A stretch of 64,000 bases of DNA, taken from Tamarix chinensis. Lineage: Eukaryota > Streptophyta > Magnoliopsida > Caryophyllales > Tamaricaceae. The translations under genes were made by a program, and so were the position numbers. Under the pieces are notes generated by a model. That model was not told the origin of the DNA. It saw only the letters and a program-made list of their open reading frames with translations, and did not search any database. The DNA lies in contig CM060173.1 in assembly GCA_030549775.1 (NCBI GenBank), positions 38,884,610 to 38,948,609 on the forward strand, written 5' to 3'. This document shows positions 21,456 to 33,345 of this stretch, in pieces; the stretch's first letter is position 1; each line of letters opens with the position of its first letter.

Positions 21456-24400
21456 TCCTCCCCTTCTTGAAAAGGTTTCGTCACCGAAACCGAACCTGCA
21501 TCATAAAATGGGGATAGGTCAGAAACATTAAAAGTATCACTGATATTGCCATATTTTCCTGGAAGATCGATCTTGTAAGCGTTATCGTTAATGCGTTCCA
21601 AGATGGTAAAGGGACCGTCGCCTCTTTGTGCGAGCTTGGATTTCCTTTGGGTAGGAAACCTTTCTTTTCGTAAATGGACCCACACAAGATCTCCTGGGGC
21701 GAAGATAATCTTCTTGCGGTGTTTGTTTGCTGTGCTTGCTATCTGATGATTGCGTAGGTTTATCTGTTTCTCGACTGACTCATGTAATGATTTTATGGAT
21801 TGCGCCCTTTTTTCTGCATCAAAGTTAGCATAATCGGTTATGGGTAAAGGAATAAGATCAAGGGGTGAAAGAGGATTAAACCCGTAGACAATTTCAAAGG
21901 GAGTCTTTTTGGTGGTGGAGTGGATGGTCCGATTGTATGCGAACTCCACATGTGGTAGGTGGGATTCCCAATGCTTAATGTTATTATCCAGGATAGCTCG
22001 AAGCATGTTACCAAGAGTGCAATTTACTACTTCGGTTTGGCCGTCAGTCTGGGGATGGCATGTAGTAGAAAATAGTAACTTTGTTCCCAATTTTCCCCAT
22101 AAGACCCGCCAAAAGTGGCTGAGAAATTTGACATCCCTGTCGGATACAATGGTACGTGGTACACCATGTAAGCGCACAATATTTTGGAAGAAATAATCAG
22201 CTATTGTGGTAGCATCATTGGTACGGTGGCAAGCAACAAAATGTGCCATTTTAGAGAATCGGTCGACAACTACCATGATGCTATCTTTCCCTCTGTTAGA
22301 CCTGGGTAGTCCAAGTACAAAATCCATGGAAATGTCAACCCAAGGTTGCTTAGGGACGGGAAGAGGTGTGTATAACCCATGTGGCTTAGAAGTGGATTTA
22401 GCATGTTTACAAGTCACGCACTGATCACAAAATCTTTGCACATCTCGTTTGAGGTGGGGCCAATAGAAATGCTCTTTGATGATACTTAAAGTTTTGAGAT
22501 GGCCGAAGTGGCCCATTAGACCTCCACTATGGGCTTCTTGTATAAGCAAGGCACGCATAGAGCATCTAGGTATGCATAATCTATTGTCACGAAAAAGTAA
22601 GCCCTCATGACGATAGTATTTTCCGATGGTGGTATTTTCGCATGCTTTGAATAATTCGGAAAAGTCATCATCAGCTGCATATAGATTTTTAATATAGGTA
22701 AACCCTAATAAATGAGCATCCAAGGTAGCAATCAATGTATATCTCCTGCTTAGGGCATCAGCAACAATATTATCACCACCTTTTTTGTACTTAATCATAT
22801 ATGGGAAGGTTTCAAGGAATTCAATCCACTTGGCTTGTCTCCGATTTAGCTTATGCTGAGATTTTAGGTATTTGAGTGCTTGGTGGTCTGAATGAATGAT
22901 GAATTCCTTGGACCATAGGTAGTGTTGCCAAGTTTCCAAAGCCCTAATTAGGGCAAATAATTCTTTCTCATAGGTGGAGTAATTAAGGGTAGCACCGCTC
23001 AATTTTTCACTGAAGTAGGCAATAGGTTTTCTTTCTTGAGATAGGACAGCTCCAATACCTATTCCTGATGCGTCACAGTCAATTTCAAAAGCCTTATCGA
23101 AATCAGGTAGCGATAATATGGGGGCATTAGTCAACTTTTCTTTTAATAAGTCAAAGGCATTCTGCTGTTCTTTCTCCCATTTAAACCCGACTTCCTTTTT
23201 TATAACTGAGGTGAGGGGAGCGGCTATAGTACTGAAGTTACGCACAAATCTCCGGTAGAAGCTACATAAGCCATGGAAGCTTCTTACTTCTGTAATAGAC
23301 TGGGGTACGGGCCAGTCTCGTATGGCCTTCACCTTTTCATCGTCAACGGATATTCCATCCTTGCCTATTACAAATCCCAGAAACACAACACTTTCTAAAC
23401 AGAATCTGCTCTTGGAGAGGTTGGCATATAATTTCTCGCTTTTAAACACCTCAAGGACAGATCGTAGATGATCAAAGTGTTCCTCGTAAGATTTGCTATA
23501 TATAAGGATGTCGTCAAAGTATACGACGACGAATTTACCAATAAAGTGTCTGAGCACATAATTCATTAGTCGCATGAAAGTACTAGGTGCATTAGACAGG
23601 CCGAAGGGCATCACCAGCCACTCATAGAGTCCAAAGTTGGTTTTAAAGGCCGTTTTCCATTCATCGCCAGCCTTCATGCGAATCTGATGGTATCCACTTT
23701 TTAAATCAATTTTTGAAAATATAATAGACCCATGCAATTGGTCAAGCATTTCATCTAACCGAGGGATGGGGTATCGGTATTTGACGGTAATTTTATTAAC
23801 AGCTCTACTGTCAATACACATGCGCCAACTTCCGTCCTTCTTTGGAACTAGTAACACCGGAACAGCACAAGGACTCATGGACTCTCGAATGTGCCCCTTT
23901 TCAAGTAATTCAGTTACCTGCTTCTTTAGTTCTTTTACTTCCTCAGGGTTAGCTCGATATGCAGGTCTATTGGGAATGGAAGCTCCAGGTATGAAATCAA
24001 TCTGATGTTCGATTCCTCTAGTTGGAGGTAGCCCTTGTGGAATTTCTTCAGGAAAGAGCTCAGAGTATTCATTGAGTAAAGTGCGTATGTCCTCAGGAAC
24101 AGAATCAAGTAGAGAAAAATCACTATGATAACATTCTTTACGCAAGAGCATATAGATGGGTAACTTCGTAGAGAAAGCATAAGAGATGTCTCTTTTTCGG
24201 GCGAAAAAGTTACGTAGTGGTTTATTCTGGCCTTCCATGTTGGATTTTGAGGTCTTACTTATCTCCTCCCTCATGCTCTTGAATTCGGCTTGAAGCTTGA
24301 GTTGATCATCATGGACTTGCTGGGGTGATAGCGGCATTAGAGTGATCTTTTTGTCATCCTTGATAAGGGAGTAGCTATTTTTATACCCGTCATGGGTCAC

Positions 24401-25942
24401 TTTCCTATCAAACTGCCATGGTCTCCCAAGTAGAACGTGACTAGCGTGCATAGGAATGACATCACATAATACTTCATCCGTATATTTCCCAATTTGGATG
24501 GCAAGTAATACTTGTTTGTAGACCTTGACCTCACCCGTGTCGTTGAGCCATTGTAGTTTATAGGGTCGAGGGTGCTTCGTGGCTGTCAACCCTAATTTGG
24601 TAATTAGGCTAGCACTTGCGGCGTTAACACAGCTACCGCTATCAATGATCAAACTACACAACTTGTCACTGATTCGACATCTGGTATGGAAGATATTTTC
24701 ACGTTGTATTCGCTCGTCATCAACTTTTGCATGTACGTTCAGGGCACGTCGTACGACGAGTAGTTCTCCCTCGGAAGCATATACCTCATCATTGCCAGGG
24801 TCACTATCATAGGGGTCAATAGGAGTAGGGGAGTGGTCAACACAATCATCATCCTCGGACTCAACCTCTCCTGTGGGTCGAACCACCATCACCTTCCTAT
24901 TGGGACATTCGGACGCGATATGACCATGCCCCAAGCATTTGAAGCATTTGATGTTTCTTGAACGTCCATTGCTAGAATTACCACTTAGATGTTCCTTACC
25001 CTTTTCCTTAAGAGGGCTTGCCCGATTGTCGAACTGGACTCTTGACCTTTCTTCACTTCTAGGAGGCTGCTTCCAGTTATGATTTTTTGAATGGCCGGAT
25101 TGGAAGTTGGGTTGGGGTTTAAAGGTCCTGACCCTTTTGATCTGTTTTTCAATCTTGATGGCTAAGCTAACCATTTCCTCGATATCCACATAGTGTTGGA
25201 GTTCAAGTTTATCAGCTATTTCCTTGTTAAGTCCACTAAGGAATCTAGCCATGGTCGCTTCTCTATCTTCGATTATGTTGGCCCGAATCATTGCGATCTC
25301 CATTTCCTTATAATATTCATCAACACTTCTAGGACCTTGAACGAGGTTTTGAAGTTTCTGGTAGAGTTCTCGATAGTAATAGCTAGGTACAAACCTGCGT
25401 CGTAATAATCCTTTGAACTCGTTCCAATCTCTTACCGGTCTCTCGTGGTTTCGGCGCCGGTTAGTAATAAGCTGATCCCACCAATTGATGGCATAATCGG
25501 TGAACTCAACAATGGCGAGTTTAATCTTTTTTTCATCTGAGTAATTGTAGCAATCAAAGACCAACTCTATTTTTCTTTCCCAGTCCAAATATGCGTCAGG
25601 ATCATTTTTTCCACTAAATGCTGGGATCGTTAATTTGATATTATTTAGGTTCCGGTCCTCCTGATCGTACCGTCTTGGATGTCGGCGAGGTCGATGTCCC
25701 ATCCTGGCATGTTCTTGGGCTGATGGGCCGTCGGATGAGAAAATATCTGGTTCGGGGTGAAAGTTTCTTGGATGTCTGTTTGGCTGGGGTGACTGGATAG
25801 GTTCAGTTGTATTATTAATTGTTTGTTCAATCCGATCCAGTCTTTCTATTAGGATACGTAGTTGTGCGGAAATAGGGTTTGAGTTACTATCGGATCCTTC
25901 CGACACGTGTCCTGACATTGCATGTCCGGTTCGGGAATTCAT
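21344..25942 (-). CDS. gag-pol polyprotein of element F
   Basis: Uninterrupted 1532-residue frame. Gag covers roughly residues 100-330 ([19 protein letters not shown]), with a CCHC knuckle at 333-346 ([14 protein letters not shown]). Protease has IIDSGS at 432-437. Reverse transcriptase has YFDD at 808-811. RNase H has catalytic-type acidic residues around 955-957, 992 and 1019. Integrase shows the HHCC finger (H1138, H1145, C1175, C1178) and D1207, D1268 and E1304 with D,D-35-E spacing. The C-terminus has [14 protein letters not shown] and no recognisable chromodomain. The last 37 or so codons lie inside the 3' LTR, a trait known from CRM-type centromeric chromoviruses. All catalytic residues are present, so it may be active. 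Gag and pol in a single frame implies processing by the protease. Confidence 0.95.
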   Translation of the reverse strand: MNSRTGHAMSGHVSEGSDSNSNPISAQLRILIERLDRIEQTINNTTEPIQSPQPNRHPRNFHPEPDIFSSDGPSAQEHARMGHRPRRHPRRYDQEDRNLNNIKLTIPAFSGKNDPDAYLDWERKIELVFDCYNYSDEKKIKLAIVEFTDYAINWWDQLITNRRRNHERPVRDWNEFKGLLRRRFVPSYYYRELYQKLQNLVQGPRSVDEYYKEMEIAMIRANIIEDREATMARFLSGLNKEIADKLELQHYVDIEEMVSLAIKIEKQIKRVRTFKPQPNFQSGHSKNHNWKQPPRSEERSRVQFDNRASPLKEKGKEHLSGNSSNGRSRNIKCFKCLGHGHIASECPNRKVMVVRPTGEVESEDDDCVDHSPTPIDPYDSDPGNDEVYASEGELLVVRRALNVHAKVDDERIQRENIFHTRCRISDKLCSLIIDSGSCVNAASASLITKLGLTATKHPRPYKLQWLNDTGEVKVYKQVLLAIQIGKYTDEVLCDVIPMHASHVLLGRPWQFDRKVTHDGYKNSYSLIKDDKKITLMPLSPQQVHDDQLKLQAEFKSMREEISKTSKSNMEGQNKPLRNFFARKRDISYAFSTKLPIYMLLRKECYHSDFSLLDSVPEDIRTLLNEYSELFPEEIPQGLPPTRGIEHQIDFIPGASIPNRPAYRANPEEVKELKKQVTELLEKGHIRESMSPCAVPVLLVPKKDGSWRMCIDSRAVNKITVKYRYPIPRLDEMLDQLHGSIIFSKIDLKSGYHQIRMKAGDEWKTAFKTNFGLYEWLVMPFGLSNAPSTFMRLMNYVLRHFIGKFVVVYFDDILIYSKSYEEHFDHLRSVLEVFKSEKLYANLSKSRFCLESVVFLGFVIGKDGISVDDEKVKAIRDWPVPQSITEVRSFHGLCSFYRRFVRNFSTIAAPLTSVIKKEVGFKWEKEQQNAFDLLKEKLTNAPILSLPDFDKAFEIDCDASGIGIGAVLSQERKPIAYFSEKLSGATLNYSTYEKELFALIRALETWQHYLWSKEFIIHSDHQALKYLKSQHKLNRRQAKWIEFLETFPYMIKYKKGGDNIVADALSRRYTLIATLDAHLLGFTYIKNLYAADDDFSELFKACENTTIGKYYRHEGLLFRDNRLCIPRCSMRALLIQEAHSGGLMGHFGHLKTLSIIKEHFYWPHLKRDVQRFCDQCVTCKHAKSTSKPHGLYTPLPVPKQPWVDISMDFVLGLPRSNRGKDSIMVVVDRFSKMAHFVACHRTNDATTIADYFFQNIVRLHGVPRTIVSDRDVKFLSHFWRVLWGKLGTKLLFSTTCHPQTDGQTEVVNCTLGNMLRAILDNNIKHWESHLPHVEFAYNRTIHSTTKKTPFEIVYGFNPLSPLDLIPLPITDYANFDAEKRAQSIKSLHESVEKQINLRNHQIASTANKHRKKIIFAPGDLVWVHLRKERFPTQRKSKLAQRGDGPFTILERINDNAYKIDLPGKYGNISDTFNVSDLSPFYDAGSVSVTKPFQEGEDDESPNTLSTLTKKITNYPLKIINYICIIVLQDNQEN
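21456..21475 (-). other. F polypurine tract
   Basis: Directly beside the 3' LTR, the minus strand reads AAGAAGGGGAGGA just before TGATGAAAGC. It would prime plus-strand DNA synthesis. It lies inside the open reading frame. Confidence 0.85.
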
Positions 25943-26595
25943 TTCAATCCGTTTATCTGTATTAAATTGTCACACGATCGATTGATATTACTTACGTAAT
26001 AGGGGACTAGAATGTTGGGCTTTTAGCCCGTGACTGTTCGATAGGACGGGTTTTTCGAGCTGGTGGCTTAAACGATATGGAATATCGAATCGCCGCCTAA
26101 TACCCGATATCCTGCCCCATATCTGGATACCAAATTAATTTTGGTATCAAGTTCGGATCACTAGGTGATATCTAAAAATTTATTTATTTATTTATTTATT
26201 TTTATTTATTTATTTTTTTTTTTTTTTAAATCAGATGACCAAAAAAAATAAAAAAAATTAACACGGTAGAATTAAACAAGGGTCGACACCAGACAATCCA
26301 AACAGGGTGCTGTTTGGGACAGTGAAAAAAAAAAATTAAAATAAAATAGAAAACACCAATCTGTCGAAATCGACACAGCAGGGAATTGCAAATCGACTCA
26401 AAACAGGATTAGAATCGAAACACAGAAATTGCGACTAGAAATCAAGACACGAATTTGATGCTGCAACGACAAAATTTCAAACAAAAAAATCGATGCTAAA
26501 CATACCCAGATCCGAACGATTTTCGAACATAAAACAGAAGAAAAAAAAACATTAATTCAGAGATGAGCGAAGCAGATCGACGCTCTGATACCAGC
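25943..26595 (-). other. F 5' leader with primer-binding site
   Basis: Untranslated leader between the 5' LTR and gag. The primer site is at 26581-26593, minus strand TGGTATCAGAGCG, complementary to the 3' end of initiator tRNA-Met. It lies two bases from the LTR (bases GC between). A (TTTA)n/T-rich run at 26179-26227 makes the leader RNA strongly A-rich. Confidence 0.9.
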
Positions 26596-27533
26596 TGAAG
26601 CGAACCCCAAGTGGAGTTCAGTAAAAATTACACAGAAAACGCAAGAACAACCGAATAGAAACAGGGATAGGGAGATCGGGACTGCCCGATCTAAATCCTC
26701 GCAACCGAGAATAACAAAGAAATGTCGGACACCGACAATAAACGACGTAAATCGTAAGAATTAAGCTAAAAGCTTTATTTCATATGCTGAAATCGATTCG
26801 AACTAAGTTGTTCTTCTTACATAAAGATCGACGCTATTTATAGAGCAGCAGCTAGCTATGGTAGATGGAAGTCGAACGTTGAGCAACGGTCGAAAAGGTG
26901 GAGCGGGTAGAGTGAATTAAAGGTGGGTAACTCCCATTCATGGTGGTCGACGAAGAATGCGAGATTAGAGGAAGGAGACGACTCGGGCAGGCTGCGTGAG
27001 GAGTGAATGTCGTTTTGACCGAACGGGAGTGAGGTGTTGGGACGAACGGGTTGATAAGGAAGGCAGGCGTAAAGGGCTGTTGGTGCGGGCAGGGCGTCGA
27101 TGTCCAATTTATTTGGGCTGAGGGTATGGTAATTTGTTTGGGCTGAGTTTATGGTAGGATTAAGGTTGATGTAGGGGGTTTGAAGAGGGTTTAATGATGG
27201 GTTAGGCAAATCCTATTTAACTAGCTGCTTACTACCCTTATTACAAGATAAAACTAAATAAACAAAACAATGATAATAATAATAGTAGAATTTTGCTAAT
27301 TGGCGATAATGCCATTATTCTTGCTAATAATTTAAAACTTGAGTATGTCTTCTCAGCAACAGGGTCCCGTTTTTGATAGCACCGTCTTGAATCCTTTTCC
27401 CCGCTTGCTTGGCTTTGATTGTCAATTTTCTTGATTATCCTGCAAGACAATAATACAAATATAATTAATTATTTTTAAAGGATAATTGGTGATTTTCTTA
27501 GTAAGGGTACTAAGGGTATTTGGGCTTTCATCA
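26596..27533 (-). repeat. F 5' LTR
   Basis: Same sequence as the 3' LTR by eye, with no indel (constant offset 6078). The TATA box is at 26835-26845 on the minus strand. It should be the promoter-active LTR of the element. Confidence 0.95.
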
Positions 27534-28224
27534 ATTATGCCGGTGGATCGGTCTGGGCCCGGCTCAACATCTTTCACTTTATGTGATTAATATCTTAAGT
27601 ATCTTATTCAAAGGCTTTTACCCTAGACATGCATAAATCTTCACACATCATAATTACACTTTAATCACCATATACACATGATAACACCAAAAACCCTAAT
27701 CAGCCACCATATACCTCAATAACCACAACAAACCATAATTCAGTCTCCTCCGTACCCTTAATTTGCCCCACGTACTATTTTTTTCATCCCAAGTGCTCAA
27801 ACAACCAAACAACACTTACATTACATTCCTTACATCCCAAATTAAATTTCCATATGTAAATTTAATACCCATGCAGACATTAATCTCCCCATGCAAACCT
27901 TTGAACCTTTTTCATGCAAACCCTAAAATTCCACGTGAAACCCTAAATTCAACCATGCAAACCCTAATATCACCATACAACCATCAATATCACCATGTAA
28001 ATCCTAATACCACCATACAACTATAATTACCACCATACAAACCTTAATATCATCATACAAACCCTAATACCAACATACATCCATTAATACCACCAGGTAA
28101 ACCCTAGATTCCGTCATACAAAACCATAAATTCAATCCAACCAAAATCAAAGATTCACCCATTCCAAACCCTAAATTCAAACCATAAAGATTCTTCCATA
28201 CCAAACCCTAAATTCAAGCCTTAA

Positions 28225-28560
28225 AGATTCTTCCACATAAAATGATAAATTAGAATCTCCCAAGGAAAACTATAAATTGAATTCCCCCAAGCAAATCATA
28301 AATTAGATTCCCCCATATAATATCATAAATTACATTTTCCCAAATAACATCATGAATTAGATTCTCCCAAACAAATTATAAATTAACTCTCCCAATCAAA
28401 TCATAACTTAAATTCTCCCATATAATATTATAAATTACATTCTCCCAAATAACATCATAAACTAAATTCTCCCATATAATATCATAAATTACCATTTCCC
28501 AAATAGCATCATAAACTAGATTATTCCTTATAAAACCATAAAATTTAGGTCAACTCACTT
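28225..28560 (-). repeat. 28-bp GGGAGAAT minisatellite in E2
   Basis: On the minus strand GGGAGAATYTAATTTATGAT recurs about every 28 bp. The same block is at 42220-42610 in E4 (plus strand) and 51560-52005 in E6, where it is longer. E1 lacks it. Confidence 0.8.
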
Positions 28561-29189
28561 CCCTTAGTCAACTTCTTTCCCCATCCTCCTTTTTCATCCT
28601 TCCTCTCACACAAACCACATCGACTTCCTCACATACACAACACATATCATCATACATAATTAATACACATACCATGCACAACATACTTCAACTCTAAGTC
28701 ATACCACATATAAAATATTTAATCATAATATACACTAGATACATAACATGCGAAACACATAATACACATAAGCACATAAAAGGCCTTAGCACTCCTTACC
28801 TAAAATGACACCGGTCTTGGAGCACGCTCCTACGCCTCCTTAGGGTTTTGACTGGTTTTACCTATTATGAGAGAAAAGCTAAAATTAGACTCTCTCCTAT
28901 CAAGATAATATTAAACACTAATTTAATATAAGAATAGTTTTTTTTTATATAAAATAATAATAACAAAAATACTAAAATAATATCAATATTAATATTAATA
29001 AGAATAATAAAATAGTAGAAATAATAATTAAAAGGGAATACTCAAAAATAAAGTGAAATAAGGGCTTTGGACCCTTTACCAAAATAATACTAAAAAGATT
29101 ATTTGTAAATTAAATAACCCAATTCAGAAATAATAATAATAATAATGATGATGATGATAAAAATAATAATAATAATAATGATGATTATG

Positions 29190-29220
<31 letters not shown>

Positions 29221-31242
29221 TAATAATAGTAACATTATTAATAGCAATAATGTTAAAATATTTGTATTAATAATAATAAATAAGAATAATGGAAATTCGA
29301 AGTAGAAAATAATAATAATTATTATACTTATAACATTTTAATATTAATAATAGTAAATATAGAATTAATAAGAATAATAATAATAAAATCGAATTAAAAT
29401 ATATTAGGCTTCAGCCCTCTACATAAATAATAATAAAAATATTAATACTAATAATAACAGTAATAATGCATATTAAATATAAATATTAAGAATAATAATA
29501 ATAGTATTTATATGTAAATAATTGAAATAAAATAATTTAAGGGTTATAAAAATAGGGAAAATAGCTGAGAGGGTCTAGGGTTCAACCAAATGTTGGTGAA
29601 GATAGGCGGCACCGGCGGTGGCGCACGGCGGCGGCGGCGGCGGTGGCCGGAAAAAGAGAAGAAAGAGGGGAAAGTTGCATGCTGGGAATAAGATAGGAAG
29701 AATGGAGTTGGAAGTTGGGCTGTTTAAGAATTCCCAGAGGGAGAGGGACAGAATGAAGGTAGCGGCACAGCCAAAGGTGGCGGCGCACGGCGGCGGCGGT
29801 GGTGGCCGAATGGATGAGAAGAAGGAAGAGAGAGGAGGAGAGGGAGAAAAAGGAAACTAAAGGTAGGGGAAGGTAGGGCAGGGTCTGCAGAACATTTTGG
29901 GAGGTGAAAGTAGCGGCCTTAGCGGCGGAGGAGGTGGCTAATGGCGACGCCAAGGTGGCGGAGGCAGAAAACAAGGTTGATCGGGAAGAGAACTTCGCAC
30001 AGCTGGGGCGGCTTGTGTAGGAAGAATCGAAGGGCGAGATAGATTTGGTTGGCTAGAGGAAAGTGTAAGGATGACATGGGTGGCCATAAAGGGCGGCGAA
30101 GTTGGCCGTAGGTGGAGAACGAAGCGTCTGAAGTGGCGATGGTGGCAAGGTCGGGATTCTGGGTTGGGGGGATCAAGAGCTCGATACAGAGCAGCTTACG
30201 AGGGTATTTATAGGAAAAATAAGATAGGGTAGGGTTCTTTGGGTTAGCTACGGGGTAAGGCAGGTAGGTTTAGGGTCAACGGTGGCGAGGTCGGCCGGTA
30301 GGAGTCAAAACGGGCATGGGTGTGCTCAGGAGAGAGAGAGAGAGGATAGCGCGAGAAAGCTGAGATTTGGTTGGGTTGTTGAGGCTGCCAAAACAGGGGG
30401 AAGAGAAAGGGAGGAGATCAGCCGGCCAAAACGGGCGAGATCGCCGCCGAAAATCTCGGACGGGCGGCGTTGTTGCAAGTCGACGGTGGCTCGGGGAAGA
30501 AGAAGGAAGAAGATGGTGGGGGTGCTGGACCAGGCGGTTCGCGAAGAAAGAAAATAAAAAGAAAGGCGGCGAACCGGGCCAGGTGCGAGGGGTAAGTTCA
30601 TTAATTAACACGATGCGTTTTGAGGGAAAGACAATGAAAACGCGGCGCGGAAAGAGACAGGGAAGCAGGCCGCTTCGCAGGCTAGGCCGCGTGAAGGAAA
30701 GGAAAGGAAAAGAGGAACTAGGCCGCTGGGCTGGCCCAGTTCGGAGAGGAGAAAAAGAAAAAGAAAAGAAAAGAAGAAGAAAGAAAAAGAAAGAAAAAGG
30801 AAAAAGGGGAAAGGGAAAAATAATGGTTTGGGATAATTAAATTAATTAGAATATTTGGGATATTTAAAATAATAATATTTAAATAAAATATTATTTAAAT
30901 CCCTTTTTAGGCTAAATTAGGACTTTTAAAAGATTTTCCATAATTTCCATTTTAATTAGTAAAACACACTAAATTTCTCCAATTAATTTATTTATAAAAT
31001 TATTATTGATTTAAAACTATTTTCTCATTCTTATTTTAAATAAAATAATTTATTTAATTAATTTTCAAAATAAAATGCTTAATTAGCTAAATTACCCAAA
31101 TTCTCTTCTAATAAAAATACTTATAAATTTCTTCTTTATTTGCCCTAATTAATTCAATTTAAAAATAATTTATATAAATAATTCTTATAATAAATATCCT
31201 TTAAATGTAGTTTATACAATTAGAAATTTTCGGGGCATTTCA

Positions 31243-33231
31243 ATTTCCATTTATCCTTATCCAATATTATTCATTCCCATGATGTTATTTCATTAGAGCA
31301 CATGTTGTGCATCATTTCTCTTTTCTTAAGGACCATTATATTTCATAAGTGGAATGCCCATTTAACCTTTATAATACTCATAGAGTAGGTCATAAATTAT
31401 AATTCGTTTAATCCTTTCAATAGGCCATTAATCCATGATAAAATATTTATTTTATCCCATTAATAATCATATGGAAATCCCAAACATAGCCTCTAAGCTT
31501 AACTAAACTAAAAGGAAGCAAACCACATAAACTCGTCAAACCAGTTGGTCGGTCTAACCTAATTAGTTGATCGGTTATACCAACTAGTCGATCAATTTCA
31601 CTTGACCAAATCCTACTTTTCCTCAAACCAATCAACTAGTTTGAGAAAATCAGTTGACTATTCATAGACTAATTCTATCAATTATGCCCAACCAACCGAT
31701 GGGTTTAAGTAAAGAGTAAAACTAATGTCTCCATAGGCTTACTAACCAATGGATTAGGTCAACCAGTCAACTTTTTTAGGAACCAATCAATTGATTTAAA
31801 CTAACTAGTTAATCAGTTTGTGCTTTAAATCATACTTATAAATCATTATTAACCACATTGGAACATATATTAACATAGTATAACATACTTTTAACAAAAT
31901 TAACTTTCATATCTCAACCTTTAACCATCACATACCATTTTTATCAAGTTTCATGCATTTTACACAAAATATACAAACTATGCATCTAAATAAATTATGC
32001 TAGCTATATATATTAATTCCAAAATAAAATATAAACTTAAAGAAACCCAAATTATATAGGAATACTCATAATCCATCTTAGAAGTAAGAATCATTTATTT
32101 AATTCAAGTAAACTTCCTTAAACTCGAAATCTCAATATATGAAGATCTCAACTTTTAAAATCTTAAAACAAAAAATCTTAAACTCAGAATTTTGTAAAAA
32201 ACCTTAATAATTTTGAACTTGAAATAGAATGGAAAGAAGGAACACACCACATGTAAGGTAAAATAGGGAATGCTCAACTAAATCATTCAATCCTTTTCCC
32301 CAAATCTAACTCATCCTTACTTAACAATTTAAATAAGAGAGAGTTAGCGAAAGCATAACAAGAATGAAAGGAATAAATTATAAGGTTTGAAGTGTAGAAA
32401 GGAAAAGGATGAATATAGAGAGATAAGAATTTTTTTTGGCTAAAATAAAGGTGTACAAAAAGGGTGATTGGGTCTTTATGGCTAACCAAATTAACACAAT
32501 TTATAGAGGGTTTAGGAAAAATTATAAACCATACTCATTGTTTAAATTCTAACTAATTGGATGGATTTTGTCCAAGATGTATTGACATATTATCCAAATA
32601 TCAAATAATATTTCTAAAGAATATAGGTCAATTAGGCCAGAATTAGAATTCACAAGAGAGGTAATGGAAGATCTACATGGAATGAGTCTTCTAGCTAATT
32701 AGAATCATACCTAAGATTAAAGCATTGATCTCATAATTGTACAAAAGAGAGAGAGGTGGAAGAAGAAAAGTCTAAGGTCATCTTTCACTCTCAATTGTCC
32801 CAATTGACTTCTAGATCTAAGGTAGTATTTTAGGCTAAATGTATCATGAAAAAGGTTAATAATCTCTTAGGGACAATGCGGCATGGATGTACAAGGTTCC
32901 ATTTCAGTATAATAAATTTTCCATAAAAATTAAGTTCAAAAAATATGCCCAACTCAACAAACCAGTTTATCAGTTTGGGCCTACTAGTCGACTATTCTAT
33001 AAACGACTAGATCGATTCAGTCGAGAAAACCCATTTGGATGAAACGATGAATCTGTCAATTAGTTCATGAAACTAGTAGATTAGTTTGCCTGAAAAACTG
33101 AATAAATCTTATCTTCCAACCTTAATTTAAATCAACTTTGTTCAAACCAAATTATAATAACAAATCAAAATCAAAAACCTAAAACTAGTATAATCTTCAT
33201 TAAATATTTTACAAAAATATGGGGCATTACA
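31243..33231 (-). mobile_element. X, right fragment: 5' part of a long LTR unit
   Basis: It ends GGGGCATTACA at 33231, i.e. it starts TGTAATGCCCC in its own (minus) direction. A TATA-like TATAAATT lies at 32498-32505 on the minus strand. Two clusters of short related words such as CAACTAGTCGATCAAT and CCAGTTGATCGGTT occur at 31530-31830 and 32945-33090. The right border falls inside a gypsy integrase sequence (33232 onwards), so X was inserted into element T. No gene is present. Confidence 0.55.
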
Positions 33232-33345
33232 ACTATACTCCGTATCCCATCCACTTAGGAGGAGATAAATTGTAGAAGGATCTCATGAGAATCTATCAAT
33301 GGCCTCACATGAAGTGAGAGGCAACGGATTTCATTTCATAGTGTG
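33232..33345 (+). pseudogene. T: gypsy integrase zinc-finger remnant, left piece
   Basis: The plus strand reads YTPYPIHLGGDKL, stop, KDLMRIYQWPHMK, stop, EATDFIS. This is the H-x-GG ... YWWPGMK pattern of the HHCC finger in plant Ty3/gypsy integrases. It is continued at 37758 by VTCQKVKMEH after the E3 insertion. Two stops and loss of the surrounding pol make it a fossil. Confidence 0.8.

Larger units (their letters stand above)
20518..27533 (-). mobile_element. F: young full-length Ty3/gypsy retrotransposon (CRM-like)
   Basis: The 7016-bp element has two 938-bp LTRs (20518-21455 and 26596-27533) that appear identical base for base, offset by exactly 6078. The flanking duplication ATTAT is perfect (20513-20517 and 27534-27538). 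Inside are a tRNA-iMet primer site, one intact gag-pol frame on the minus strand and a polypurine tract. E6 keeps the uninterrupted sequence at the matching place (about 50803-50830), which confirms the insertion point. Everything needed for autonomous movement appears present, so this is the most recent insertion in the window. Confidence 0.95.
19519..31242 (-). mobile_element. E2: giant solo LTR split by a young gypsy element
   Basis: It starts TGTAACACCCC and ends GGGGCATTTCA. The flanking 5-mers are ATTTT (19514-19518) and ATTTC (31243-31247), a target duplication with one mismatch. Without the nested element F (20518-27533 plus its duplicated 5 bp) it measures about 4.7 kb. It shares the E1 layout: purine-rich U3 (30830-30640), GC-rich region with TATA at 30203-30213, AAT microsatellites (29125-29480), 28-bp GGGAGAAT-type block (28225-28560), telobox block (27880-28220) and CCGGTGGATC block. 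Open frames in its GC-rich part (29582-30840) are low-complexity and not conserved as protein between copies. Confidence 0.82.

Noticed and set aside
29582..30840. Several overlapping open frames on both strands of E2
   Set aside because: GC-rich and purine-rich LTR sequence; frames overlap on both strands and lack domains.
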